From: Planctomycetota bacterium
GTDB taxonomy: Bacteria; Planctomycetota; MHYJ01; JACPRB01
Assembly: GCA_016209705.1 (NCBI GenBank)
Contig: JACQVR010000054.1
Span: 1 to 43,314 of the forward strand
DNA: 43,314 nt
Direction of reading: 5' to 3'
The notes under the pieces were generated by a model. It worked only from the letters and a program-made list of their open reading frames with translations, made no database searches and was not told the DNA's origin. The position numbers and the translations under genes were made by a program. Shown here piece by piece: positions 18,499 to 28,926 of this stretch (position 1 is the stretch's first letter; each line of letters opens with the position of its first letter).

Positions 18499-18527
18499 AT
18501 TAGAACCGGCCTTCGAGACGCGGTCAA
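18499..18527 (-). promoter_or_regulatory. Promoter of acyl-CoA dehydrogenase gene
   Basis: On the minus strand, TTGACC (18522-18527), a 17-bp spacer and TCTAAT (18499-18504). Both hexamers match the sigma-70 consensus at five of six bases. The -10 is 7 nt from the start codon, so the mRNA is probably leaderless. Confidence 0.65.
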
Positions 18528-18611
18528 GGGACCGAGGCGGCCGAAGGATCTGCGGCCGGCGCATCTTTCGATTGCGCCCCGAGGATGGGGCTGATACCGT
18601 ATCGCTTCCTT

Positions 18612-19715
18612 ATGACCCGGTTCGCCCGCCGCATGGATCAGGTCGAGGTTTCCGGCATCCGAAGAATCTTCGATCTGGTCGAAGGAATGAACGACGCGGT
18701 GGATTTCTCCCTGGGGCAGCCCGACTTCGAGGTGCCCGAGCCCGTGCGGCGCGCGGCGGTGGCGGCCATTCAATCCGGAAGCAACAAATATACGGTGACG
18801 CAGGGCCTGCCCGCGCTCGTCGAGCGGGTGAAGGACGAGATGAAGCGGCGGGGGGGATTCAAGGACGGCGGCGTCATCGTGACCGCCGGCTCCGCGGGCG
18901 CGTTGTTTCTCGCCTTGGGAGTGCTCGCGGAGGAGGGGGACGAAGTGTTGGTGCCCGATCCCTACTTCGTCCTCTACAAACATGTCGTCCGATTTTTCGG
19001 CGCGAAGCCGGTCTTCCTCGACACCTATCCCGATTTCCGGCTCCGCCCCGAAAAAATCGAAGGCGCCGTCACCCCTCGAACCCGCTTTCTTCTGTTCAAC
19101 AATCCTGTAAACCCCACCGGAATGGCGTACACCGCCGACGAGGTCGCCGCCGTCGCCGCCGTGGCGCGGAAGCACCGGATTCAGGTTCTTTCCGACGAGA
19201 TTTACGACGCTTTCGTTTATGACTTCCCCCACGAGCCGATCCTGAAACATGATCCGGACGCCGTGCTCGTCGGCGGCTTCTCGAAGAAGTTCGGCATCAC
19301 CGGGTGGCGGCTCGGGTTCGCGGCCGGGCCGCGGGAGATCATCGATAAGATGGCGATGCTCCAGCAGTTTTCCTTCGTCTGCGCTCCGTCCACGGCACAG
19401 GCGGCGGCGCTGGCGGCGTTCGATGTGGACATGACCTCCTGCATCCAACAGTACCGGATGAAGCGAGATCTCCTGGTGGACGGACTTAAGGATCGGTACG
19501 AGCTCGTGCGCCCGCAAGGGGCTTTCTACTTGTTCCCGAAGTGTCCGTGGGGAAGCGATGAAGAGTTCGTTCGTCGGGCCATCGAAGCACGGTGCCTGGT
19601 CGTCCCCGGCCGCGCCTGCTCCGAGCGCGGCACCCACTTCCGGATTTCATACGCCCAGCCCGAAGAGAAGCTTCGCCGAGGCATCGATGTCCTGAATCAG
19701 ATCGCGCGTCGATGA
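18612..19715 (+). CDS. Class I/II pyridoxal-phosphate aminotransferase
   Basis: A 367-residue fold-type I PLP enzyme, aspartate-aminotransferase-like. Visible motifs: DFSLGQPDFEVP near the N-terminus, KYTVTQGLPALVERV, NNPVNPTGMAYTADEV with the PLP-contacting Asn, LSDEIYDAFVYD, the Schiff-base Lys in GGFSKKFGITGWRLG, and the C-terminal carboxylate-binding Arg in HFRISYAQPEE. It transfers amino groups between an amino acid and a 2-oxo acid; the substrate is not decided by sequence. I take the ATG at 18612 (MTRFARRMDQV) rather than one at 18585, which lies in the divergent promoter region. It overlaps the following dehydrogenase gene by ATGA, so the pair may act in one amino-acid or hydroxy-acid pathway. 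Confidence 0.92.
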   Translation: MTRFARRMDQVEVSGIRRIFDLVEGMNDAVDFSLGQPDFEVPEPVRRAAVAAIQSGSNKYTVTQGLPALVERVKDEMKRRGGFKDGGVIVTAGSAGALFLALGVLAEEGDEVLVPDPYFVLYKHVVRFFGAKPVFLDTYPDFRLRPEKIEGAVTPRTRFLLFNNPVNPTGMAYTADEVAAVAAVARKHRIQVLSDEIYDAFVYDFPHEPILKHDPDAVLVGGFSKKFGITGWRLGFAAGPREIIDKMAMLQQFSFVCAPSTAQAAALAAFDVDMTSCIQQYRMKRDLLVDGLKDRYELVRPQGAFYLFPKCPWGSDEEFVRRAIEARCLVVPGRACSERGTHFRISYAQPEEKLRRGIDVLNQIARR

Positions 19716-20626
19716 GCGGTCGAATCACCGTCACCTACCCCTTTCGCGATCCCCTGGACCTGCCCCGTGTTACGATCCTGAAAGGTCCGCTGCGGGAAGC
19801 GGCCCGGCGGAGCGCGGCGCTGATCACGTTGCTCACGGACCGGGTCGATGCCTCCGTCCTCGAAGCGGGCCGGAGCACGCTCCGGATCGTCGCGAATGTG
19901 GCGGTGGGCGTCGACAACATCGACGTCGCCGCCGCCACGCGATGCGGGATCATGGTCTCCAACACTCCGGACGTCCTCACGGACGCGACGGCAGATCTGA
20001 CGTGGGCGTTGCTCTTGGCCGTGGCCCGGAAGATCGTCGCTGGAGACGCCCTGGTGCGCCGGGGCGGCTTCACGCGGTGGAATTTCGACCTGTTGCGCGG
20101 CGTGGAGCTGCGGGGGAAGACGCTGGGGATTATCGGACCGGGACGCATCGGTCGCGCGGTCGGGCGGCGTGCGCGAGGGTTCGGTATGATCGTAACGTAC
20201 CGCTCGCGTTCCTCCCGAGATTCCCTGCGCGCCTTTCTGGAAGCTTCGGATTTTATCTCCATCCATTGCCCGTTGACGCCGGCCACCCGCCACTTGATCG
20301 GGGCCGCAGAGTTGATCCGCATGAAGCCGGCGGCGATTTTGATCAATACGGCGCGAGGGCCGATCGTGGATGAGCGGGCGCTCATCGAGGCGTTGCGGCG
20401 CGGCCGGATCGCGGGCGCCGGATTGGACGTCTACGAACGCGAGCCCCGGGTTCCCGCCGCGCTGAAACGGCTGAAGAACGTCGTCCTCCTGCCGCATATC
20501 GGCAGCGCGACCGTGGAGACGCGGCGTTGCATGCTGAAGACGGCGGTGACGAACGTGAAGGCGGCGCTGCGGGGGAACCGACCGCCGAATCTCGTCAATC
20601 CCGAGACCTGGCGCCCGCTACAATAG
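19712..20626 (+). CDS. D-isomer 2-hydroxyacid dehydrogenase (NAD-binding)
   Basis: A 304-residue dehydrogenase related to glycerate/hydroxypyruvate reductase and phosphoglycerate dehydrogenase. The nucleotide fold carries [21 protein letters not shown]. The catalytic triad is present: Arg in [11 protein letters not shown], Glu in YEREP and His in LLPHIGSAT. The substrate-side motif [13 protein letters not shown] is also typical. It would interconvert a 2-oxo acid and a D-2-hydroxy acid with NAD(P)H. The start overlaps the aminotransferase stop by ATGA. That pairing (transaminase making a keto acid, reductase reducing it) fits hydroxypyruvate/glyoxylate or serine-type metabolism, as inference only. 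uvrB starts 8 bp after its stop. Confidence 0.92.
   Translation: MSGRITVTYPFRDPLDLPRVTILKGPLREAARRSAALITLLTDRVDASVLEAGRSTLRIVANVAVGVDNIDVAAATRCGIMVSNTPDVLTDATADLTWALLLAVARKIVAGDALVRRGGFTRWNFDLLRGVELRGKTLGIIGPGRIGRAVGRRARGFGMIVTYRSRSSRDSLRAFLEASDFISIHCPLTPATRHLIGAAELIRMKPAAILINTARGPIVDERALIEALRRGRIAGAGLDVYEREPRVPAALKRLKNVVLLPHIGSATVETRRCMLKTAVTNVKAALRGNRPPNLVNPETWRPLQ
20619..20624 (+). promoter_or_regulatory. -10-like hexamer TACAAT for uvrB
   Basis: TACAAT spans the end of the dehydrogenase gene and lies 10 nt before the uvrB ATG at 20635. No good -35 is seen. The stretch between (AGAAAGAAG) is only a weak ribosome site. Confidence 0.35.
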
Positions 20627-20634
20627 AAAGAAGC

Positions 20635-22677
<2,043 letters not shown>

Positions 22678-22707
<30 letters not shown>

Positions 22708-22753
22708 CCATTACGAAGTATTGTTACGAAATATTTTCAAAATTAATCGTAAC
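22678..22753 (-). repeat. Two 31-bp palindromic repeats (copies 4 and 5)
   Basis: Copies at 22678-22708 and 22723-22753, both with the core reading TTTTGA on the minus strand, separated by 14 bp. Arms are GTTACRAAT/ATYGTAAC-like. The first supplies the last codons and stop of uvrB. The pair lies between convergent uvrB and the NHL-repeat gene, whose stop is at 22764. Confidence 0.87.
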
Positions 22754-22763
22754 AACGTAACGG

Positions 22764-23678
22764 TCAGCGGATTTCGGCGAGGAAGGCGCCTTCGGGAGTG
22801 AAGATCTGAATCCGATGATTGCCTCCGTCCGCGACAACGAGCCGTCCGTGCGGGTCGAACGCGATGTCCTCCGGATCGTCGAACTCGCCGGGTCCGCGGC
22901 CGGGACGTCCGATGGCGAACAACGGGGCGAGGTCCTTGTCGAACACCTGGATTCGGTGGTTCTTCTGATCCGTGATGTAGACGCGTCCGTCGGGCGCGAA
23001 TCGCACGCAATCGGGATTCCGGAATTCACCCAGCGCCGAGCCCTTTCGTCCGAATTTCGGGCCCGGGGCTCCGTCCCTTGAGAACGCCTGTACGTAATTC
23101 GCTTTGCTGAACGTCACCAGCACGCGTCCGTCCGCCGATACCGCAACCGACTCGGGATCGTCATCGACGTGAAACATGCGGAGGAACACGCCGTTGCGGT
23201 CGAAGACCTGGACGCGGCGGTGGTCTTCGTCCGTTACGAAGAGATCTCCGGTGGAAGGATCCTCCGCAATCCCTTCCGGATCCTCGAATTCCCCCGGGCC
23301 CGGGCCTCGGCGCGCGAACTGCGAGAGCACTTGGGGTTCGTTCCCGGAGAGGTCCAGAATCCACAGCTCGTGCTCGCCGATTGTGACGACCCGGTGCCGG
23401 CCGCGCGCGATCAGCGAGTCCCCGTGAAGGTAGAGAGCTTTGAATGACATTAAGACGTCGCCGTCGGGGCCGAGCACGGTCATCGTGCCGCGATCTTCAT
23501 CGGATACGTAGATGTTGCCGTTCCCATCAATGGCCAAGCCCTCGGGATCTTGGAAGAGGCCCGTGGAGATCGGCCTTGAAGGCCGGAGGAACTTCTTGAT
23601 GTGCCGGCGAAAGACGAGTCCCACGGTTCCGAGCAGGACGACGGCCACCGTGGTTGCGACCAGGATTCGCCGGCTCAT
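22764..23678 (-). CDS. NHL-repeat beta-propeller protein, membrane-anchored
   Basis: A 304-residue protein. The N-terminus has one membrane helix (ILVATTVAVVLLGTVGLVF), then a basic stretch, then about six NHL repeats with the usual FxxPxGIAxDxxGxxYVxDxxNHRIQVF pattern: LFQDPEGLAIDGNGNIYVSD, PGEFEDPEGIAEDPSTGDLF, GEFRNPDCVRFAPDGRVYIT and PGEFDDPEDIAFDPHGRLVV. It should fold into a six-bladed propeller facing the periplasm. NHL propellers bind proteins or ligands and sometimes have lyase activity; none can be assigned. I chose ATG 23678, where a TTGACC-17-GATACT promoter ends 7 nt upstream, over an ATG 36 bases further out. It is divergent from the hydantoinase genes. Confidence 0.85.
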   Translation of the reverse strand: MSRRILVATTVAVVLLGTVGLVFRRHIKKFLRPSRPISTGLFQDPEGLAIDGNGNIYVSDEDRGTMTVLGPDGDVLMSFKALYLHGDSLIARGRHRVVTIGEHELWILDLSGNEPQVLSQFARRGPGPGEFEDPEGIAEDPSTGDLFVTDEDHRRVQVFDRNGVFLRMFHVDDDPESVAVSADGRVLVTFSKANYVQAFSRDGAPGPKFGRKGSALGEFRNPDCVRFAPDGRVYITDQKNHRIQVFDKDLAPLFAIGRPGRGPGEFDDPEDIAFDPHGRLVVADGGNHRIQIFTPEGAFLAEIR

Positions 23679-23685
23679 GACCGCC

Positions 23686-23714
23686 AGTATCAGGCTGGAT
23701 CGCGATCCGGTCAA
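23686..23714 (-). promoter_or_regulatory. Promoter of NHL gene with a 12-bp palindrome in the spacer
   Basis: On the minus strand, TTGACC (23709-23714), a 17-bp spacer and GATACT (23686-23691), 7 nt before the ATG. The -35 is the same as at the acyl-CoA dehydrogenase gene. A perfect palindrome GGATCGCGATCC (23697-23708) lies in the spacer and might be an operator. Confidence 0.6.
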
Positions 23715-23721
23715 AGTTTGT

Positions 23722-23727
23722 TAAGAT
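23722..23727 (+). promoter_or_regulatory. -10-like hexamer TAAGAT for hydantoinase A gene
   Basis: TAAGAT lies 9 nt before the ATG at 23737, without a Shine-Dalgarno site between. It sits back to back with the NHL gene promoter, so the two directions may compete or share control. Confidence 0.35.
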
Positions 23728-23736
23728 CACGCCTTG

Positions 23737-25569
23737 ATGCGCATCGTCGGAATCGACGTCGGCGGTACGTTTACCGACTTCATCGTATTCGATGGGCAAA
23801 CGGTCCGCACCCACAAGGTTCTTTCCTCCAGGATGGACCCTTCGGCCGCCGTAGCCCAAGGCCTTTCGGAACTGGGGCTGGACGGCACGGCGGCCATCGT
23901 TCATGGATCCACGTTGGCGACCAACGCCTATCTGGAACGCCGGGGAGCACGCATCGCGCTGCTCACCACGAAAGGGTTCGAGGATCTGTTGGAAATCGGG
24001 CGCCAGGCCCGCGGCAAGCTCTATGACCTGGAATGGCAAAAACCCGAACCGCTCGTGCCGCGCTCCCGGCGCATCGGCGTAGACGAGCGCGTCGCCGCCG
24101 ACGGCACGATCGTGCGGCCCCTGAGGATGCCCCGCCGGAAACTCTCCGGGATCGAAGCGGTCGCGATCTGCTTCCTGCATTCCTATCTTCGCCCGGAGCA
24201 CGAGCGGCAGGTAGCGAGCGCAATCCGCCTTCCCGTGGCGGTTTCCTCGGATCTCCTTCCGGAATATCGCGAGTACGAGCGCCTGACCACGACCGTGCTC
24301 AACGCGTACGTGATGCCGGTCATGGCGCGCTATCTGGACGACCTGCGGCGGCGCATCGGGGGCCGGACCCTCCGCATCATGGTGTCCAGCGGCGGGCAGA
24401 TGAGCGTCGAAGACGCGGCGAGGGCGCCGGTCCACACGATTCTCTCCGGACCCGCCGGCGGGGCGTGCGCGGTCGGTCATCTGTGCCGGACGCTGCGTCT
24501 TCCGCGCGCCATCGCGTTCGATATGGGAGGGACGTCCACCGACGTGGCGTTGTACGACGGCGACATTTCGGTGACCAAGGAGAGTTCGATCGGGGAACTG
24601 CCGGTTCGGATTCCGATGTTGGAAATCCACACGGTCGGCGCGGGCGGCGGCTCCATCGCGCGGATCGACCGGGGCGGCGCGCTGCGGGTGGGACCCGAAA
24701 GCGCGGGCGCCGATCCCGGGCCCGCCTGCTACGGGCGCGGCGGAACCGAGCCAACCGTCACCGACGCCGACGTCGTATTGGGTCGCATCCATCCGGAGCT
24801 GTTTTTCGGGGGAAAAATGCGCCTGGATACGGATGCGGCGCGGGACTCGGTGAAACGCTTGGCGCGCCGCCTGGGTCGAGGTCTCGAAGCCACCGCCGCC
24901 GCCATCCTGGACGTCGCGGGCTCAAACCTGGAGCGCGCCGTCCGGTACGTCAGCGTCGAGCGAGGCCACGATCCGGAACGGTTCGCGCTCATTGCGTTCG
25001 GAGGAGCGGGACCCTTGCATGCCTGCGACCTGGCGGAACGGCTATCGATACGCCGCATCGTCGTGCCTCGCTGGCCCGGCCTCTGGTCGGCCCTGGGCAT
25101 GGCCTTGGCGGATGAAGTCATGGAGAAGTCGCGAAGCGTCCTGTGTCTCCTCGATGAGCGACAACGCATCGAGAGGGCATTCCGTTCCTTGAACCTTCGG
25201 GGGGCGCGGTTCGTGGACGCTCGATACACCGGCCAGTCGTATGAGATCCGGACTCCTTGGGGAGACGATACGAAGCGCGAGTTCGAACGCCGCCACCAGC
25301 AGAGGTACGGTTATGTCCGATCGGCGGCCGTTGAAATCGTCAATGTCGTGATTCGCAGGACGATTCCGGTCGCCAAACCCGCTTTCGAGCGTCTTCCTTC
25401 CGGCGGACGGCTCTGGCCTGCCGGCGTCCTGTCGCGCGCCCGGTTGAAGGCGGGCGATCGACTGGCCGGCCCTTCGACGGTCATGGAAGACAATGCCACG
25501 ACATGGATTCAACGGGGATGGAGGGGCCTCGTGGACGAGACAGGGAACCTCCACTTGAGGAACGCGTAA
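23737..25569 (+). CDS. Hydantoinase/oxoprolinase family protein, A subunit
   Basis: A 610-residue ATP-grasping enzyme of the HyuA/5-oxoprolinase N-terminal family. The start MRIVGIDVGGTFTDFIVFD is the phosphate-binding element of the ASKHA fold. GSTLATNAYLERRGARIALLTTKGF, AFDMGGTSTDVALYDG, ETHTVGAGGGSI-like EIHTVGAGGGSIARID and GPACYGRGG are family signatures. With the B subunit just downstream it should form an ATP-dependent enzyme opening a cyclic amide (hydantoin, oxoproline) or carboxylating a ketone; family members differ and the substrate cannot be read off. A TTG directly precedes the ATG in frame, but the ATG is preferred. The B subunit starts 1 bp after its stop. Confidence 0.92.
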   Translation: MRIVGIDVGGTFTDFIVFDGQTVRTHKVLSSRMDPSAAVAQGLSELGLDGTAAIVHGSTLATNAYLERRGARIALLTTKGFEDLLEIGRQARGKLYDLEWQKPEPLVPRSRRIGVDERVAADGTIVRPLRMPRRKLSGIEAVAICFLHSYLRPEHERQVASAIRLPVAVSSDLLPEYREYERLTTTVLNAYVMPVMARYLDDLRRRIGGRTLRIMVSSGGQMSVEDAARAPVHTILSGPAGGACAVGHLCRTLRLPRAIAFDMGGTSTDVALYDGDISVTKESSIGELPVRIPMLEIHTVGAGGGSIARIDRGGALRVGPESAGADPGPACYGRGGTEPTVTDADVVLGRIHPELFFGGKMRLDTDAARDSVKRLARRLGRGLEATAAAILDVAGSNLERAVRYVSVERGHDPERFALIAFGGAGPLHACDLAERLSIRRIVVPRWPGLWSALGMALADEVMEKSRSVLCLLDERQRIERAFRSLNLRGARFVDARYTGQSYEIRTPWGDDTKREFERRHQQRYGYVRSAAVEIVNVVIRRTIPVAKPAFERLPSGGRLWPAGVLSRARLKAGDRLAGPSTVMEDNATTWIQRGWRGLVDETGNLHLRNA

Positions 25570-25570
25570 C

Positions 25571-27085
25571 ATGAAGTCGGATCCCCTCCGGCTCGAAATC
25601 TTCCGCAATCTGTACGCATCGGTCGCCGATGAAATGGGGGCGGCCCTCGGCCGATCCGCCAGTTCGATCAACATCAAGGAGCGCAAGGACTACTCGTGCG
25701 CCGTGTTCGACGCCCGGGGACGCATGATCGCCCAGGCCGCGCACATTCCCGTGCATCTGGGATCGATGCCGCTTTCCGTCGCCGCCGCCATCGGCGAGCT
25801 TCGCTTGTTCCCGCGAGACGTCGCGATTCTGAACGACCCGTATCGGGGCGGGACTCATCTGCCGGACGTCACCCTCGTGCGGCCCGTGTTCCTCTCCGGC
25901 CGACTGCGATTCTTCGTCGCCTGCCGTGCCCATTACTCGGACATCGGCGGGATGACGCCGGGGTCGATGCCGTTGTCCACGGATCTCCACCAGGAAGGCT
26001 TCGTGCTGCCTCCGATGAAACTGACGGACGCGGTGCGGCGGCTGATGATGGCGAATGTCCGCAATTCGGGCGAGGCCGAGGCGGATCTGGAGGCTCAACG
26101 CGGGGCGTGCGCGACCGGCCTGAAACGGCTGGCCGCGCTGGCGCGCCGCTACGGCGTTCGCGAACTTCTGGAGCAGGCGGAAGGGCTCCAGCGACATGCG
26201 CGATCGTGCATGGTCGCGGCGATTCGCGAACTCCGGCCCGGCCGGCACCGGTTCGAGGACGCACTCGACGGCGACGGGGTGGAGGACGGAGTGATTCCCA
26301 TCCGCGTGACGGTCGAGCGCCGGGGCGACGACGCGATCGTGGATTTCACGGGAACGGCTCCGCAGGCGCGCGGCAGCGTGAACGCGGTCTACGCGGTGAC
26401 GGTTTCCGCCGTGCTGTATTGCTTTCGCTGCCTGGTGCGCGAGGAGATTCCGCTCAACGCGGGCGCCGCATCCCCGATCCGGATCGTGGCTCCGAAAGGC
26501 TCGCTGGTCAACGCCCAGGCGCCCGCCGCCGTCGCGGCGGGCAACGTGGAAACCTCCCAGCGGATCGTGGATGTCGTCTTCGGCGCCCTCGCGAAGGCCG
26601 CGCCTGGGAGGATCCCGGCGGCCAGCCAGGGCACGATGAACAACCTTTCCTTCGGAGGCGCGGGATTCGCATACTACGAGACTTCGGCCGGAGGAATGGG
26701 AGCGCGGAAGGGATGCGCGGGAGCTTCCGGCACGCATTCACACATGACCAACACGTTAAACACGCCGATCGAGGCGTTCGAGCGGGCCTACCCGGTTCGC
26801 GTGGCGACGTATTCCTTGCGCCCGCGAAGCGGCGGAGCCGGGCGCTGGCGAGGGGGTGACGGCCTGGTGCGGGAACTCGAATTCCTGGCGCCGGCGCAGG
26901 TATCCCTTGTGGCGGAACGCCGTCGCACGGCGCCCTATGGGTTGGCGGGCGGACGTCCCGGCAAACCCGGTCGCGACACGCTCAACGGCCGGCGAATCGC
27001 CGCCAAGGCCAACTTCGGCGTGGCCCCGGGCGACCGCCTGCGCGTCGAAACGCCGGGCGGGGGAGGGTACGGATTCCCCGCTTGA
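25571..27085 (+). CDS. Hydantoinase/oxoprolinase family protein, B subunit
   Basis: A 504-residue HyuB-type subunit. Family marks: DPLRLEIFRNLYASVADEMG at the start, SSINIKERKDYSCAVFDARG, HIPVHLGSMP, LNDPYRGGTHLPDVTLV and HYSDIGGMTPGSMP, which supply conserved His and Asp likely binding metal. MTNTLNTPIEAFE and PRSGGAGRWRGGDG lie further on. The C-terminus GDRLRVETPGGGGYG is standard for the family. It starts one base after the A subunit's stop, with TTGAGGAA as a possible ribosome site, so both subunits are made together. Its stop is 1 bp from the stop of the convergent VWA gene, and no terminator is visible there. Confidence 0.93.
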   Translation: MKSDPLRLEIFRNLYASVADEMGAALGRSASSINIKERKDYSCAVFDARGRMIAQAAHIPVHLGSMPLSVAAAIGELRLFPRDVAILNDPYRGGTHLPDVTLVRPVFLSGRLRFFVACRAHYSDIGGMTPGSMPLSTDLHQEGFVLPPMKLTDAVRRLMMANVRNSGEAEADLEAQRGACATGLKRLAALARRYGVRELLEQAEGLQRHARSCMVAAIRELRPGRHRFEDALDGDGVEDGVIPIRVTVERRGDDAIVDFTGTAPQARGSVNAVYAVTVSAVLYCFRCLVREEIPLNAGAASPIRIVAPKGSLVNAQAPAAVAAGNVETSQRIVDVVFGALAKAAPGRIPAASQGTMNNLSFGGAGFAYYETSAGGMGARKGCAGASGTHSHMTNTLNTPIEAFERAYPVRVATYSLRPRSGGAGRWRGGDGLVRELEFLAPAQVSLVAERRRTAPYGLAGGRPGKPGRDTLNGRRIAAKANFGVAPGDRLRVETPGGGGYGFPA

Positions 27086-27086
27086 T

Positions 27087-28748
27087 CTACTTGCCTATGT
27101 GAAGGAACTTTCCGTTCGACGCTTCCGCGATGCGTTTGAACAGCGAGAGGGACTCGTCCCGGATCGGATCCTGATTGCCGTCACCCCGGTCGCCGAGAAT
27201 GATGGTATTCACCACGACTTTTCGCAGGTCGTTGACTTTCTTGAACTCGGCGAAAAACGCGTTTTCGTCGAAACCTCCGGGAGGCGGGCCGCCCTTCGTG
27301 AATCGCCCCTGGTTGTGGTTGCCGTCCGTCATGAGGAAAAAGGTATCCGGCCCGTTCACCACCGTGGCGTAATTCCCGTTCTTGTCGATCTGAGGCACGT
27401 CGTTCCGGCGGGGGTCGGCGACGTAACGGTAGGCGATCTCCAGCGCGTCCCAGATGTTCGTCCCCCCGCTGGGCGTGAGGCCGTCGATATCCTTGATGCA
27501 CTCGAGCTTGTTCGGCCACGTGGCGGGAACGAGCTGCTCCTTCCACGGCGTGGGATTGCCTTCGTACCAAATGACGGTGAACTGCACGCGCGGGTCGAGT
27601 CGGTAGATCGTGTTGATGAACTCCTTCTTGAGCGCGTCCATGCGCTTTTCGATCTTGCGGTCGTCGTGCTTCTTCTTGATCTCGGCCGCCTGACGACGCG
27701 CAGCCTCGTCGACCGGGTTATCGGCCTTTTCGGGTTCTTTTTCTTTCTCGGGCGCCTTTTCCTTGGCGCTGGCCCCCGGCGTCTCCTCTCCCTTGGGCTC
27801 TTCCTTCTTCCCCGGCGTCCGCTGTTTCTTCGCCTCTTCCGAGCACGGGAAATCCATGGAACCGGTTCGGTCGAGAATGAAGACGATGCGGGTGGATTTC
27901 GTCTTGAGGCCGAAGAACTCCGTCGTTTCGACCGTCGTCGAGCCGGCGTTTTCGCCCGGCTTCCGGCCGGCCTTCTTGTCCGCCAGCGCGCCTCTCCACC
28001 AGTTGGGCTCGTCGGTCTTGGGGTCCTTGACGTCGAGGAACTTGCCCAGGACCCGCATGATTTCGACTTTGAGAATGCCCTCGTGCGGCTTGCATTTGGC
28101 CAAGATATCGATGAGCGCCTCCGCGTTGGCGATGTCTCCGATCTTCTCGACGCCTCGGAGCGCGGTGAGCCTGCATTCCCAGATCTTCTTCTCATCCGCC
28201 AGCGACTTCAGGAAAACGGTCAACGCGGCCTTGTCGCCCTGCGTCAGCAGGCCGTCCAGAGCGGCGATGTGGACGCGCGGGTCGGTGTGCTTCTCCTCGG
28301 AAGCGATTTCGATCAAGGCTTTGACCACCTTTTCGCTCTTGATGTGGCCCAGAGCGCGGCACAGGTGGAAACGGAAGCGCATCGGCACGTTCCGGGCTCT
28401 GGCGTATCGGATGATGGTGCCGACGGCGTCCTTGTTGGTGACCCTGCTCAGCGCCATTTCACAGCCTTCCAGGATCCGGCCGTCGATGCGATCCTCCTTC
28501 TTCCCGTCGGGGGCGTCGTCCTTCAATTCGATGTCCAAGATGCCGAGAACGACCTGGACGGTTTGTCGGTCCCGCCGATCGTACGTGGCGTTCGCCAGGT
28601 CCTCGAGCGCTCGCTTCAAGGCCTGAGGGTTCTTCCCCTCCTTTTCTCGCTCGACCGCGATGACCGCGGCTTTCCACGCGGCATCCTCCTGCCGGATGGA
28701 CCCGGCCGCGAACATCAGAACCAGAAGCGCGCAGGCGGCTTTCGCCAT
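27087..28748 (-). CDS. Secreted VWA-domain protein with HEAT-like repeats
   Basis: A 553-residue exported protein. The start at 28748 gives a signal peptide (MAKAACALLVLMFAAGSIR) and is preceded by GGGAG at good spacing. Residues about 25-270 are helical HEAT-like repeats (VVKALIEIASEEKHTDPRVHIAALDGLL, LTALRGVEKIGDIANAEALIDIL). A von Willebrand A domain follows, with the metal-site motif DRTGS near residue 290 (Thr in place of the usual first Ser) and the later SGGTN. Between these lies a long Lys/Glu/Pro-rich insert (KKEEPKGEETPGASAKEKAP), probably a flexible loop. Such proteins probably act as extracellular or periplasmic adhesion or scaffold proteins; the exact role is unknown. Confidence 0.87.
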   Translation of the reverse strand: MAKAACALLVLMFAAGSIRQEDAAWKAAVIAVEREKEGKNPQALKRALEDLANATYDRRDRQTVQVVLGILDIELKDDAPDGKKEDRIDGRILEGCEMALSRVTNKDAVGTIIRYARARNVPMRFRFHLCRALGHIKSEKVVKALIEIASEEKHTDPRVHIAALDGLLTQGDKAALTVFLKSLADEKKIWECRLTALRGVEKIGDIANAEALIDILAKCKPHEGILKVEIMRVLGKFLDVKDPKTDEPNWWRGALADKKAGRKPGENAGSTTVETTEFFGLKTKSTRIVFILDRTGSMDFPCSEEAKKQRTPGKKEEPKGEETPGASAKEKAPEKEKEPEKADNPVDEAARRQAAEIKKKHDDRKIEKRMDALKKEFINTIYRLDPRVQFTVIWYEGNPTPWKEQLVPATWPNKLECIKDIDGLTPSGGTNIWDALEIAYRYVADPRRNDVPQIDKNGNYATVVNGPDTFFLMTDGNHNQGRFTKGGPPPGGFDENAFFAEFKKVNDLRKVVVNTIILGDRGDGNQDPIRDESLSLFKRIAEASNGKFLHIGK

Positions 28749-28816
28749 GTATGTTCTCCCTTCCTTCGCACCTAGATAAATTCCGCCCCTGGGGACAAGG
28801 CCCTCGGGAGGCAGCG

Positions 28817-28845
28817 ACAATAATCTAACGCCGCCGGCCCGTCAA
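28817..28845 (-). promoter_or_regulatory. Possible promoter of VWA gene
   Basis: On the minus strand, TTGACG (28840-28845), a 17-bp spacer and TATTGT (28817-28822). This would give a leader of about 60 nt carrying the GGGAG ribosome site. The rest of the 178-bp gap holds nothing I can name. Confidence 0.35.
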
Positions 28846-28926
28846 AGTTCCCGCAGCCCTCATGGCCAGCGGGGGTTACCTCCGGGGGAAATGCTCAGAT
28901 TTGACACCGGTCGAGATCTCGCAGGT

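Noticed and set aside
17319..19637. A single 772-residue minus-strand protein spanning the acyl-CoA dehydrogenase and the opposite strand of the aminotransferase.
   Set aside because: Only the last 390 residues match a family. The rest is antisense to a well-supported aminotransferase and open only because of high GC; a promoter lies at the inner start.
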